Source: Phycisphaerae bacterium (GTDB lineage Bacteria; Chloroflexota; Anaerolineae; 4572-78; J111). From it: 31,897 bases of DNA. The stretch spans positions 1 to 31,897 of the forward strand of contig JANQQF010000142.1 of the NCBI GenBank assembly GCA_028285035.1, in the 5' to 3' direction. The position numbers were made by a program, and so were the translations under genes. This document shows, one piece after another, positions 1 to 6,563 of the stretch. The notes below the pieces were generated by a model. It made no database searches. It had not been told where the DNA came from and saw nothing but the letters and a program-made list of their open reading frames with translations. Position 1 is the stretch's first letter; each line of letters begins with the position of its first letter.

Positions 1-415
1 TGGCGTAGCCGGTCATCATCACTTTGACATCTTCATCCGCCGTGATTTTCTCGATAGCACTGACTACGGCATCGGGGGCTTGGTCTTGAGTATCACCGAC
101 CACGACTTCAAAGGTATAGCCATTGATGCCCCCTGCGGCGTTGATTTCTTCGATAGCCAGCTCAACCCCACGAGTCATCTCTTCGCCATCGGCAGCAGAC
201 CCGCCCGTTAGAGGAGCTAGGACACCAATCTTGATAGTGCCACCTTCACTAGCCTCGGCTTCTTCCTCAACGGCCTCTTCAGCTTCTGCTTCTTCTACTT
301 CGGTTTCTTCCGCTGGCTCACTGGCTGGTTCTGGGGCACTGGCCCCACAAGCGACTATGATAGTACTGATCAAAATTAAAAAAAGTATGGTAAATAAACT
401 GCGTTTAGTAAACAT
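1..415 (-). CDS. Branched-chain amino acid-type ABC transporter substrate-binding lipoprotein (5' part only)
   Basis: The coding strand runs off the left edge, so only the first 138 codons are visible. The protein starts MFTKRSLFTILFLILIST with a lipobox IVAC (Cys23), so it should be exported and lipid-anchored outside the membrane. A long Glu/Ala-rich acidic linker (about residues 27-55) follows. Then comes GTIKIGVLAPLTG and an 'EEMTRGVELAIEEINAAGG' segment, the standard opening of LivK/Peripla_BP_6 receptors for branched-chain amino acids, amides or related solutes. The ATG at 415 is preceded by a strong GGAGGAG ribosome site. The ligand cannot be read from this fragment. A structured intergenic element (560-658) lies about 145 bp upstream. 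Permease and ATPase genes would be expected beyond the left edge. Confidence 0.88.
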   Translation of the reverse strand, partial: MFTKRSLFTILFLILISTIIVACGASAPEPASEPAEETEVEEAEAEEAVEEEAEASEGGTIKIGVLAPLTGGSAADGEEMTRGVELAIEEINAAGGINGYTFEVVVGDTQDQAPDAVVSAIEKITADEDVKVMMTGYA

Positions 416-559
416 TTGTCTCCTCCGAAAATAGCAAATTCAGCCCTTTTTCGTCATTAAGACATAAAGCGTGAATGCTGCAATTGAATATCGGTACGAT
501 GTTTGAATGAACAGTGACAACGTATTTTACTTTGCTGATTGTTGTACAAACCGTATAAT

Positions 560-658
560 GGAGACAGGCTCACCTTTAACCCTAACTAGGGTCAGGTTAT
601 AGCCTGCTTAAGCAAACGGAGGTACCGCATTCCGCCAAGTCTGTCGGTATCTCCTTTT
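560..658. other. Two-hairpin structured element between the XRE-DctP gene and the LivK-like gene
   Basis: This fills the middle of a 313-bp gene-free stretch (416-728). The first hairpin nests three stems: CAGGCT 565-570 with AGCCTG 601-606, ACCT 572-575 with AGGT 594-597, and ACCCTA 579-584 with TAGGGT 587-592. The second pairs GGAGGTACCG 618-627 with CGGTATCTCC 645-654 (10 bp, one G-T) and is followed on the plus strand by TTTT. GGAGA 560-564 can compete for TCTCC 650-654, giving two exclusive folds. It may be a terminator, a cis-regulatory RNA or a small palindromic repeat. I could not match it to a named riboswitch. The rest of the stretch (416-559, 659-728) shows nothing beyond the ribosome site of the left gene. 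Confidence 0.6.
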
Positions 659-728
659 GTTCCCACCGCGTTTTTCCTATAACCCACCTCCTTTCCAAAA
701 TTGTAGAAAAGGTCAATATTACAGCCTG

Positions 729-1880
729 CTATATTTGCTGCAAGACTTGATACATTTCTTCGGTTAAGAAGCCCCGCCCAACACAGGCTTGATGAATCGC
801 TGCATTAAAGCGGTCTCGCCAAATCTTTGGATCAGGATGAATCACTGGCATTCCGTATTCAGTTGATAAGCGATCAAGGTTGATTTGGGCTTGGTGCTTC
901 ACCGTCTGGCTGTAATATTCTCCTGTCTCTTGTAGAGCTTCAGTTAAAGCCTGCTGTATTGAGGGTGATAACTTGCCGTATTCCCGCTCACTGATCGCCA
1001 TGACTAAATTTTGCGTGTAGCCATAATTGATGATTGTGGTGTAGTTAGTCACCTCGTGAAGATTTAAAGCTGAGACATAGGCTGTGGGTGATAAGAACAG
1101 GTCAATCGATCCTTGTTGAAAGGCTTCGTAACTTTCTTTCCAGCGAGTATGTACAGGAACGGCGTTTAGTGCTTCGCGTAAAGCGTCAGCGGGTTCTGAC
1201 TGGTATGTACGGAATTTACATCCCTTTAGATCATCCGGGGTAAAAATTGGGCGGGTTGAAAAAAGGAGTTCAAAGGAGTCTGACTCCCAACCACTCATTG
1301 GATTTAAGAGGCGAATACCACTGGCCAAAAGCCTTTCATAGATTTCCTCGTGGAAAATGTTGCTATGTAGAAAGCGTTGGTACTGCGCCCGATCTTGAAA
1401 AAAGTAGGGTAAGAAGGCGATACCACATAAGGGGGCATAGTGCTCAAAGCTGAGGAGATCATCTAGTATAATATGAATGGAGCCGGCCGCTAATCCCTGA
1501 ACTTGTTTGTAGAGCGTTTTGGGGAGGGCGTGCTGATACATTTGGATGGTCACTTCACCCTCTGTTTTTTCAGTAACAAGCTCGGCAAATTTGACCGCTG
1601 CCTGCTCCCCAATCAGAGTTCGATGAATGACCATGCCCAATGCCTGAGGACCCTTTGCTGAGTCAACCAGGAAATATTCAAGCGGGCGTTCCAGAGCCAA
1701 CCCAATTTTTTGGAGAGTGGGGATCGTGGGTATGAGCGCCCCCCGCTCTATATCGGAGAGATGACTGACTGAGATGCCCGTTGTATCGGCTAGGTCGGCT
1801 TGACGAAGCTTTAGGAATTTTCTGGCTTCCCGAATTCGTAGCCCAACTGCAACCGTTTTTTCAGCATTTCCATCTAACAT
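729..1880 (-). CDS. XRE-family regulator fused to a TRAP/DctP-like solute-binding domain
   Basis: 383 aa with no signal peptide, hence cytoplasmic. Residues about 13-67 are a lambda-repressor-type helix-turn-helix (GLRIREARKFLKLRQADLA, then GISVSHLSDIERGALIPT). From about residue 85 to the end the chain reads like a TRAP transporter receptor of the DctP/TakP family: a GEVTIQMYQHALP strand, AFLPYFFQDRAQYQRFL, RPIFTPDDLKGCKFRTYQS with Arg224 at the place of the carboxylate-binding arginine, then WKESYEAFQQGSIDLFLSP. It should therefore bind a small (often carboxylate) ligand inside the cell and change DNA binding accordingly. It is divergent from an S51 hydrolase gene across an operator-like region. 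No TRAP permease is nearby. The start at 1880 has only a weak ribosome site (GGTAAAG). The domain calls are confident; the ligand and targets are unknown. Confidence 0.85.
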   Translation of the reverse strand: MLDGNAEKTVAVGLRIREARKFLKLRQADLADTTGISVSHLSDIERGALIPTIPTLQKIGLALERPLEYFLVDSAKGPQALGMVIHRTLIGEQAAVKFAELVTEKTEGEVTIQMYQHALPKTLYKQVQGLAAGSIHIILDDLLSFEHYAPLCGIAFLPYFFQDRAQYQRFLHSNIFHEEIYERLLASGIRLLNPMSGWESDSFELLFSTRPIFTPDDLKGCKFRTYQSEPADALREALNAVPVHTRWKESYEAFQQGSIDLFLSPTAYVSALNLHEVTNYTTIINYGYTQNLVMAISEREYGKLSPSIQQALTEALQETGEYYSQTVKHQAQINLDRLSTEYGMPVIHPDPKIWRDRFNAAIHQACVGRGFLTEEMYQVLQQI

Positions 1881-2167
1881 AACTTTACCAAAATAGACTT
1901 AACTGTAAAAAATCGGTAATTTTTTGAGATGTAAATTTCTAAAAATTACCATAAAGCCGAATTATATGAGCTTATTTGTATGAGTCAAATTTAAATTTTG
2001 TCATAAACAACGAATTTTTGAATTTTAATAGATTTTGGTCGATTTAAGTCTATCTAATTGATGAATTTTTGATTATTTTTGCCGATGACTTAAGATCAGG
2101 TCAATCTTGTTGAAACTAATTGACTTATTATTGAGGGGATTTTGAGTATAGATAAGGAGACAACAAA
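1881..2167. promoter_or_regulatory. AT-rich divergent promoter/operator region
   Basis: This 287-bp AT-rich spacer separates the XRE-DctP gene (minus) from the S51 hydrolase (plus). It holds an inverted pair ATAGACTTAA (1893-1902) and TTAAGTCTAT (2044-2053), perfect over 10 bp and placed towards the two ends. A further GACTTAA lies at 2087-2093. A second perfect inverted repeat, GGTAATTTTT (1915-1924) and AAAAATTACC (1941-1950), sits just upstream of the regulator gene. These are plausible autoregulatory operators, but binding is inference. AAGGAGA precedes the plus-strand start. Confidence 0.5.
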
Positions 2168-2848
2168 ATGTTAGCACTTGTTGGGAGTGGAGAGTATTTG
2201 CCAGAAATGGATCCGGTTGATCGTTACCTACTTGGCCTCATTGAGGAGCCAAGGGTCGTGTGTTTACCGACAGCAGCAGGTACCGAGGGTGATGCGATGA
2301 TTGACGATTGGGCAAAACGTGGGGTGGACCATTTTAGCCGCTTGGGAGCAGCGGTTGTGTCTGTCCGTGTTTGGGACAAAGCCAGTGCCAATGACGCAGC
2401 CTTGGCCGAGCGAATTTCACAGGCGAATTTTGTTTACCTCTCGGGTGGTAAACCTGGTTATCTCTATGACAGCCTAAAAGATACGCTGACGTGGCAGGCT
2501 ATCATAGGCGTAATTAATAGTGGCGGGCTTTTAGCAGGATGTAGCGCCGGGGCGATGATCCAAGGTGAGGTCTTTGCTGGATTTCCGCGTAAGCACGATG
2601 GCTTTGCGCTCTGGCCCAAGGTGAACGTCATTCCTCATTTTGATGAAATTCCGGGGGCAATCGTTAGTAGCATGCGATTGTTGGGGGGAACCAAAATGAC
2701 CATCGTTGGCGTAGATGGCTACACGGCCTTGGTCCGGCAAGGAGAGACGTATCAAGTTGTTGGGACAGGTGGGGTGACGATTTGGACAAAAGAGGACAAG
2801 ACACGGTATACAGAAGGGCCATTGCCTGCGGGACTGTTACCGGGGTGA
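2168..2848 (+). CDS. Peptidase S51 / type-1 glutamine amidotransferase-like (cyanophycinase-like) protein
   Basis: 226 aa, cytoplasmic. The pattern is that of the S51/cyanophycinase fold: an opening LALVGSGEYLPEMD, then VVCLPTAAGTEGD, VYLSGGKPGYLYD (91-103) and the nucleophile elbow GCSAGAM with Ser126 on a tight turn. VIPHFDE follows around residue 157. Family members are serine exopeptidases acting on Asp dipeptides, on cyanophycin or on related isoaspartyl bonds; the substrate here cannot be told. At 226 aa it has the length of single-domain dipeptidase-like members. It is transcribed away from the XRE-DctP regulator and is its most obvious candidate target. The start at 2168 follows AAGGAGACAACAAA, a strong ribosome site. 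The IS-like element begins 22 bp after the stop. Confidence 0.85.
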   Translation: MLALVGSGEYLPEMDPVDRYLLGLIEEPRVVCLPTAAGTEGDAMIDDWAKRGVDHFSRLGAAVVSVRVWDKASANDAALAERISQANFVYLSGGKPGYLYDSLKDTLTWQAIIGVINSGGLLAGCSAGAMIQGEVFAGFPRKHDGFALWPKVNVIPHFDEIPGAIVSSMRLLGGTKMTIVGVDGYTALVRQGETYQVVGTGGVTIWTKEDKTRYTEGPLPAGLLPG

Positions 2849-2870
2849 AACGATAACTCTTTCGATGATT

Positions 2871-2886
2871 AGTAGATTCTCTCAAG
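2871..2886 (+). repeat. Left terminal inverted repeat of the IS1-like element
   Basis: AGTAGATTCTCTCAAG, perfectly complementary to 3939-3954. It lies only 11 bp from the end of the transposase reading frame, the usual compact arrangement at the transposase 3' end. Confidence 0.75.
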
Positions 2887-3845
2887 AGCAGGTCTGGGGC
2901 GGAACCTTGAAGCGAAACAATTCATCAATCGACCAGCGGTGATCAGTGAGGCCAGCGGCAATAGCTGGGGTGCGCTGTAACCAGCGTTGAGACTGTGTCG
3001 ATAAAAAGTAAGGTAGCCGTAAACTTTTATGGTAAGTACAGAAATTGTAAACACAACCAACGACATACATCCCGGCGTGCAAGGTTTGCGGCTGGCGAGC
3101 CAAAGAGCGGGTGCGGCGAGCCAGCACAGTGAGGCGTTGGTGGAAGGTGGCATTGAGCCTTTCGATGAAAGCGGTATTGATCCCGCCTCGACCTTGCGAA
3201 TGTTGGATCAGCTCTCTGATTTGGTCGGGACAGCCTTGCACAATGCGACGGCTGATGGCAAAGTGACCAGGGGTGCGGTTTTTGACCACTTGGACAATCG
3301 TCAGTTCAGACCAAGCGCGCTATTTGCAGCGACCGGGTTGACCCCGGCGCGGTACTTTGCTGCGAAAGGCGCGTTGCAAGGCCTTGACATAGCTAGGCAG
3401 ACCATCGACCGCCACCAGCAAGGGCAGACACAGGGCCATCGCTACCCAGATCGTGCCCGCCCCCTTGTATTTTCGCTTTGATTTCATCCGCTTGCACCTG
3501 TTGCAGATCAAGTTGGCTCTGTTCCACCATCTGCTCGTGGACCGCTTGGCAATGCTCACCCGCTCGCTGCCACCATTTCTGCACCGTTCGTTTATCATAT
3601 CCAAAGGCGGCCACAATCGCCTGCACCGGACAGCCGTAAGCCAACAAGGTGATGACCAGCATCACCTGTACCGGGTCTGTTTTCAACCCATAGAACATCG
3701 TTTCCTTTCTCACACTGAAGGTTGTTTGACAGACTTCACAGTAACACCGCTTCTGCACTTGACTATGTACTTTTATATTTCCTTTATTTTGCTGTCCTCT
3801 TGCCGGACAGCCTAGATTGGGGCAAAATATCTCTCTGAGGTTCAC
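2882..3845 (-). pseudogene. IS1-like transposase, broken by frameshift, internal deletion and stop
   Basis: The N-terminal part (3845 down to about 3455) reads well: CPNLGCPARGQQNKGNIK, a C-x2-C pair, the TTFSVRKETMFYGLK stretch, a helix-turn-helix (AFGYDKRTVQKWW) and ADEIKAK with the first catalytic Asp. The frame then shifts at a GGGGGCGGG run; dropping one G restores GAGTIWVAMA. The text next jumps to LCLPLLVAVDGLPSY (second Asp), skipping roughly 35 residues present in relatives as I recall them. An in-frame TAG (3320-3322) interrupts GRCK*RAW. The end reads NTAFIERLNATFHQRL with the third acidic residue (Glu) and YNFCTYHKSL. The N-terminal and C-terminal halves are open but cannot give one protein. 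IS1 elements use programmed frameshifting, but the stop and the gap argue for decay. Alternative: assembly error at the G run. Confidence 0.82.
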
Positions 3846-3938
3846 GACGCACTCCTTTTTGTTGTGGTGACTAAAAAGTTTGCGCCTGAACCTCTTTTTT
3901 AAATTTCCCCTTTCTTCATGCTATCTTGTTCCCCTACC

Positions 3939-3954
3939 CTTGAGAGAATCTACT
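3939..3954 (-). repeat. Right terminal inverted repeat of the IS1-like element
   Basis: CTTGAGAGAATCTACT on the plus strand, the perfect complement of 2871-2886. It lies about 94 bp upstream of the transposase start, leaving room for its promoter. Confidence 0.75.
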
Positions 3955-4009
3955 CTGACTTTGCAACAGCCCTACAATCTGGTGAGGTTAGACTGTTAAG
4001 GTGGGTTCT

Positions 4010-4062
4010 AAAAAACACCCCAAAGGTTTTCTGGATAGGAGCATCCACAACCTTTGGGGTGT
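4010..4062 (-). terminator. Rho-independent terminator of the PhnD-like gene
   Basis: Perfect 14-bp stem: ACACCCCAAAGGTT 4015-4028 with AACCTTTGGGGTGT 4049-4062, 20-nt loop. On the minus strand it starts 11 bp after the stop codon at 4073 and is followed by TTTTT. Confidence 0.9.
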
Positions 4063-4072
4063 CTGGCATATT

Positions 4073-4999
4073 TTACTCTATTTGCCCAATTTCGCGGCCA
4101 ACGGCCTCGATTTGGACATAATTGTCATTGGTGGTGGTGATAAACTTTTCGGCCCCAAACAGATCCAGGATTTCTTGATGGTCAGCGTTGCTGGCATCCA
4201 GATTTGTAAAGGCTTGGGTGACCTTTTCAAAAAAGTCGTCGCCGTATCGTTCTTTTAGATCAGGACGGATCACCCAGTGATAATCGTGATAGGATGGCGT
4301 TTGCCAGAGAAGCTGTACTTTATCAAGATCAACCTCGCCTGATTCCACGCGACTGAGCCATACTTGCTCATTGAGCGCCCCAGCCTCGAAACTGCCAGCC
4401 TCCACCAGATCAATGGTGGCATCGTGGGAGCCAGAGAAACCGGGTTCGCCCGTGAAGTCGGTCAAGGCGACTTCAGCTTGGCTCAAAAAGTATTGCGGCA
4501 TTAAACGGCCTGACGTAGAGGATTGACTGCCAAAAGTAAAGGTTCGATCTTTGAGCTGGGTTAAATCTTCGATGCTATCGAAGGGTTCAAGTCCTGTATC
4601 CGTACCCGCGATAAATACGCTATGAAACTCCTCATCCAGCCCACGTTGAACCAAGGCTTCGGCATCATCCACTTGCAAGCGAGCCTGAACGCCCGTCAAA
4701 CCGCCAAACCAAACCATATCCAGGTCACCCACGCGAAACGCGGTCACGGAAGCGGCATAATCGGTGACCGCTTTGTACTCAACGGGTACGCCCAACTCCT
4801 CAGACAAATATTCGGCCAACAACCCATATCGACGCTGTAGCTTTTCTGGGTCCTGATCTGGGATGGCCCCAATGACGAAAGGTTCTGCATCGGCTTGATT
4901 ACTCGCCCCATTTTGGGGCGTATCCGGTGCGACAGGCCCACAGGCCGCCAAGAAGAAGGAAATTACCAAAATACCAAATACAAAAAACTTATTAAACAT
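4073..4999 (-). CDS. PhnD-like substrate-binding lipoprotein, selenate/phosphonate ABC transporter type
   Basis: 308 aa. A lipoprotein signal MFNKFFVFGILVISFFLAAC (Cys20) places it outside the membrane. The mature part starts PFVIGAIPDQDPEKLQRRYG, then YLSEELGVPVEYKAVTDYAA, DMVWFGGLTGVQARLQ, FGSQSSTSGRLMPQYFL, GFSGSHDATIDLV and YHDYHWVIRPDL. The SSTSGR and 'WFGGLTGVQA' blocks match what I recall of the putative selenate-binding branch of the PhnD/phosphite/phosphonate receptors; phosphonate or phosphite remain possible. No permease or ATPase gene adjoins it: DoxX lies upstream and an IS remnant downstream, so it is an orphan receptor here. GAGGAGACAAA precedes the ATG. The mRNA leader contains a terminator-like hairpin 30 nt before the start, suggesting attenuation. 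Its own terminator follows the stop. Confidence 0.82.
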   Translation of the reverse strand: MFNKFFVFGILVISFFLAACGPVAPDTPQNGASNQADAEPFVIGAIPDQDPEKLQRRYGLLAEYLSEELGVPVEYKAVTDYAASVTAFRVGDLDMVWFGGLTGVQARLQVDDAEALVQRGLDEEFHSVFIAGTDTGLEPFDSIEDLTQLKDRTFTFGSQSSTSGRLMPQYFLSQAEVALTDFTGEPGFSGSHDATIDLVEAGSFEAGALNEQVWLSRVESGEVDLDKVQLLWQTPSYHDYHWVIRPDLKERYGDDFFEKVTQAFTNLDASNADHQEILDLFGAEKFITTTNDNYVQIEAVGREIGQIE

Positions 5000-5026
5000 T
5001 TTGTCTCCTCAAATTAATTGATTTAT

Positions 5027-5057
5027 AAAAAAATGTATGCCGCAAGGCATACATTTT
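5027..5057 (-). terminator. Terminator-like hairpin in the leader of the PhnD-like gene
   Basis: AAAATGTATGCC (5030-5041) pairs perfectly with GGCATACATTTT (5046-5057) across a 4-nt loop. On the minus strand it runs into seven consecutive T (5033-5027). It is a textbook intrinsic terminator but lies about 30 nt before the start codon of the gene it precedes, so it should reduce read-through unless an alternative fold forms. The upstream DoxX gene already has its own terminator at 5566-5609. Confidence 0.75.
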
Positions 5058-5201
5058 GAATAACTCCAAATCAACACCAGTCACAGTCTGTACGAAAATG
5101 CCTTATTGTTGAAAACAACAGAGCCTTCCCTAAGAAGGCCCAATTTGATCGCAACGGCGCGCTCTATTACATCACTGATTTCTGGCCAAACATCCATTAT
5201 A
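5058..5201 (-). promoter_or_regulatory. Putative promoter and structured leader of the PhnD-like gene
   Basis: Read on the minus strand, a perfect TATAAT (5201-5196) has no convincing -35. About 190 nt of leader would follow before the start codon at 4999. It contains a GCCTTC-TTAGG-GAAGGC hairpin (about 5136-5120) and TTGTT/AACAA pairing next to it, and ends in the terminator-like hairpin at 5057-5027. This is the layout of an attenuator or riboswitch, but no known aptamer was recognised. The rest of the 643-bp gap (5202-5565) is AT-rich and shows no gene or strong structure. Confidence 0.4.
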
Positions 5202-5565
5202 AAATAGGCCGATTGTTAAATGTGTCTTTTCCTGCGTTGATGATACTTTGTGATTATTTCAAAATTATTACAAGAAAATTTGAATACCTACTAAATTTTA
5301 ATTACCTCTGTGGGAGTTTGGTGATGAGCGCTTAATACTCTTGTGTGTGCACAAAGCCATTCATCTGCTCTCTGAAATCAGCCAAAATTTTACCTAACCA
5401 GTCCAAATCGTCAATTTTCTAAAAATATCACTCAAAGTTATCAGGGGTATCAAAAACCTCTACGCCGAGAGCAATTTAAGCACAGCGAGCGTTAGCAAAC
5501 TGTCAGCTTTCTTACCTAATCTACAAGATCATTAAAGCAGCTGATATCGTAAAGCACCCACAATC

Positions 5566-5609
5566 AATAGTAAAAAGCACCTGTCAACTGACGGGTGCTT
5601 TTTACTATT
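5566..5609. terminator. Strong bidirectional terminator
   Basis: AATAGTAAAAAGCACC (5566-5581) pairs perfectly with GGTGCTTTTTACTATT (5594-5609). The loop closes further through TGTC/GACG (one G-T), giving about 20 bp and an AACT loop. T5 and A5 runs lie inside the stem, so either strand can be terminated. It serves the DoxX gene, whose stop is 33 bp away. Confidence 0.85.
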
Positions 5610-5642
5610 GCCATATTCTTACTTACTGCTGTAAGACACCTG

Positions 5643-6128
5643 CTACTGTAGGACCGGATACCGTTGCGCAATCGGGGTTTTGGCCCAGACTGCACCGACC
5701 CCAATCTTGGCTGGCTTGAGGATGGCGATGCCGACTAGGAGTACAGCGTAAATGATATGTTCATCGATGAAGGGGTTGAATTCGATCGGTAGGCTGGACA
5801 TCCAGATCAACACCATCATCAAGGCCCCGGAGTATCCAGCGATGGTGAGGCCGACCCCCAAGATGAGCGAAATACCAATCAATAGCATTCCCGCCATATA
5901 GAGCAGATCGACAATTGGATTGCCTGCCATCGCTTGCATCATTGAGGCGAAGGGGCCACTGGTGCCAAACATCAGGTAGCCAAAGGTGGGCGATGAGCCA
6001 GCCAGCCACGCTTCTTCGGGGCCGGTCGGAAAGCCTAATCCAAAGGTTTTATCGAGGAAGGCCCACAGAAAGACGAAGCCCAACAGAATTCTTACCACTA
6101 CCATTAAATTTTCATACTTCTGTGCCAT
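5643..6128 (-). CDS. DoxX-family integral membrane protein
   Basis: 161 aa, four predicted membrane helices: about 8-27, 72-95, 96-116 and 123-141. The N-terminal helix VVVRILLGFVFLWAFLDKTFGLGF fits the DoxX pattern (R-x2-LG-x3-L-x-G/A-x2-K). The loop around 35-60 is outside or periplasm-facing. DoxX/DoxD proteins relate to the small subunit of thiosulfate:quinone oxidoreductase and to poorly understood redox or oxidative-stress membrane proteins. The role here is not determined and there is no partner gene (no DoxA, no SseA). It is a single-gene unit with a strong terminator behind it. The ATG at 6128 follows AGGAGAAAAAAC. Confidence 0.85.
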   Translation of the reverse strand: MAQKYENLMVVVRILLGFVFLWAFLDKTFGLGFPTGPEEAWLAGSSPTFGYLMFGTSGPFASMMQAMAGNPIVDLLYMAGMLLIGISLILGVGLTIAGYSGALMMVLIWMSSLPIEFNPFIDEHIIYAVLLVGIAILKPAKIGVGAVWAKTPIAQRYPVLQ

Positions 6129-6348
6129 GTTTTTTCTCCTATGAAAAAATATAATTTGACTTAGTTTTTGATATTTTGTTTGGGCTGTTTACTTCCCAAA
6201 CCTTATGTGCCTAGGGTACAATACAAGGTGTTGAAGTTCACCCCCCTTAGAGGTAGTCGTTTCAAATTTGGTGTAACCCAGATCAATCGGAACCAAACAT
6301 CTCGCATTCGTGAAAACACTTAAGAACCTGAGTTCGGCGTTGGATTAA

Positions 6349-6533
6349 TGTCATTTCGAACGGAGCGGAACGTAGTGGAGCGCAGAGAGAAATCCCTCAG
6401 ATGCCGCTTTGACCCGATTTTTGGGTGGAAGAAAAGCAAATCATCTGGGTATTCCTGTGAAGCCGCCTCTAATTGTGACATTCGAGGGATTTCGCGTGTC
6501 ATTGACACGACCCCCTACGTCGTCGAAATGACA
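6349..6533. repeat. Dispersed palindromic repeat element (TGTCATTTCGA ends)
   Basis: A 185-bp element with perfect 11-bp ends, TGTCATTTCGA at 6349-6359 and TCGAAATGACA at 6523-6533. A second inner inverted pair is GAAATCCCTC 6389-6398 and GAGGGATTTC 6484-6493. The wording 'TCATTTCGA...GAGCG...GAGAAATC' is typical of short dispersed repeats seen in many environmental bacteria. It carries no coding potential that I trust. It occupies most of the 435-bp gap between DoxX and the LuxR-type gene and ends 30 bp before the latter. The remainder (6129-6348) shows only a small GTTTGGG/CCCAAAC stem near 6180-6202. Confidence 0.7.
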
Positions 6534-6563
6534 TGACTAGAAGGACCAATTTGAGTTTATGAT

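Larger units (their letters stand above)
2871..3954 (-). mobile_element. Degenerate IS1-like insertion sequence
   Basis: An element of about 1084 bp bounded by perfect 16-bp terminal inverted repeats, AGTAGATTCTCTCAAG at 2871-2886 and its complement at 3939-3954, with weaker similarity continuing inward. It contains one transposase gene on the minus strand, inactivated by several lesions. I see no target-site duplication: the flanks TTCGATGATT and CTGACTTTGC do not match. The insertion is therefore old, or one flank has rearranged. It sits directly downstream of the S51 hydrolase, and one transcription terminator separates it from the selenate/phosphonate-type binding protein gene. Confidence 0.75.

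Noticed and set aside
560..658. Known riboswitch classes (guanidine-I, ZTP, TPP, cobalamin) for the structured element
   Set aside because: Small fragments such as CTAGGGT and CCGCC resemble parts of known aptamers, but the conserved cores are absent.
3029..3481. A 150-codon plus-strand open frame inside the IS element
   Set aside because: It is the antisense shadow of the transposase; the minus strand carries the recognisable motifs.
3393..3500. Programmed frameshifting of the IS1-like transposase
   Set aside because: IS1 elements do use it, but the downstream frame also contains a TAG and seems to lack about 35 codons, so decay explains the data better.
5060..5334. An open frame on the plus strand with protein-like text (AQFDRNGALYYITDFW)
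   Set aside because: There is no ATG, GTG or TTG start with a ribosome site in a suitable place, the text degrades downstream, and the stretch overlaps the leader of the minus-strand gene. Probably chance.
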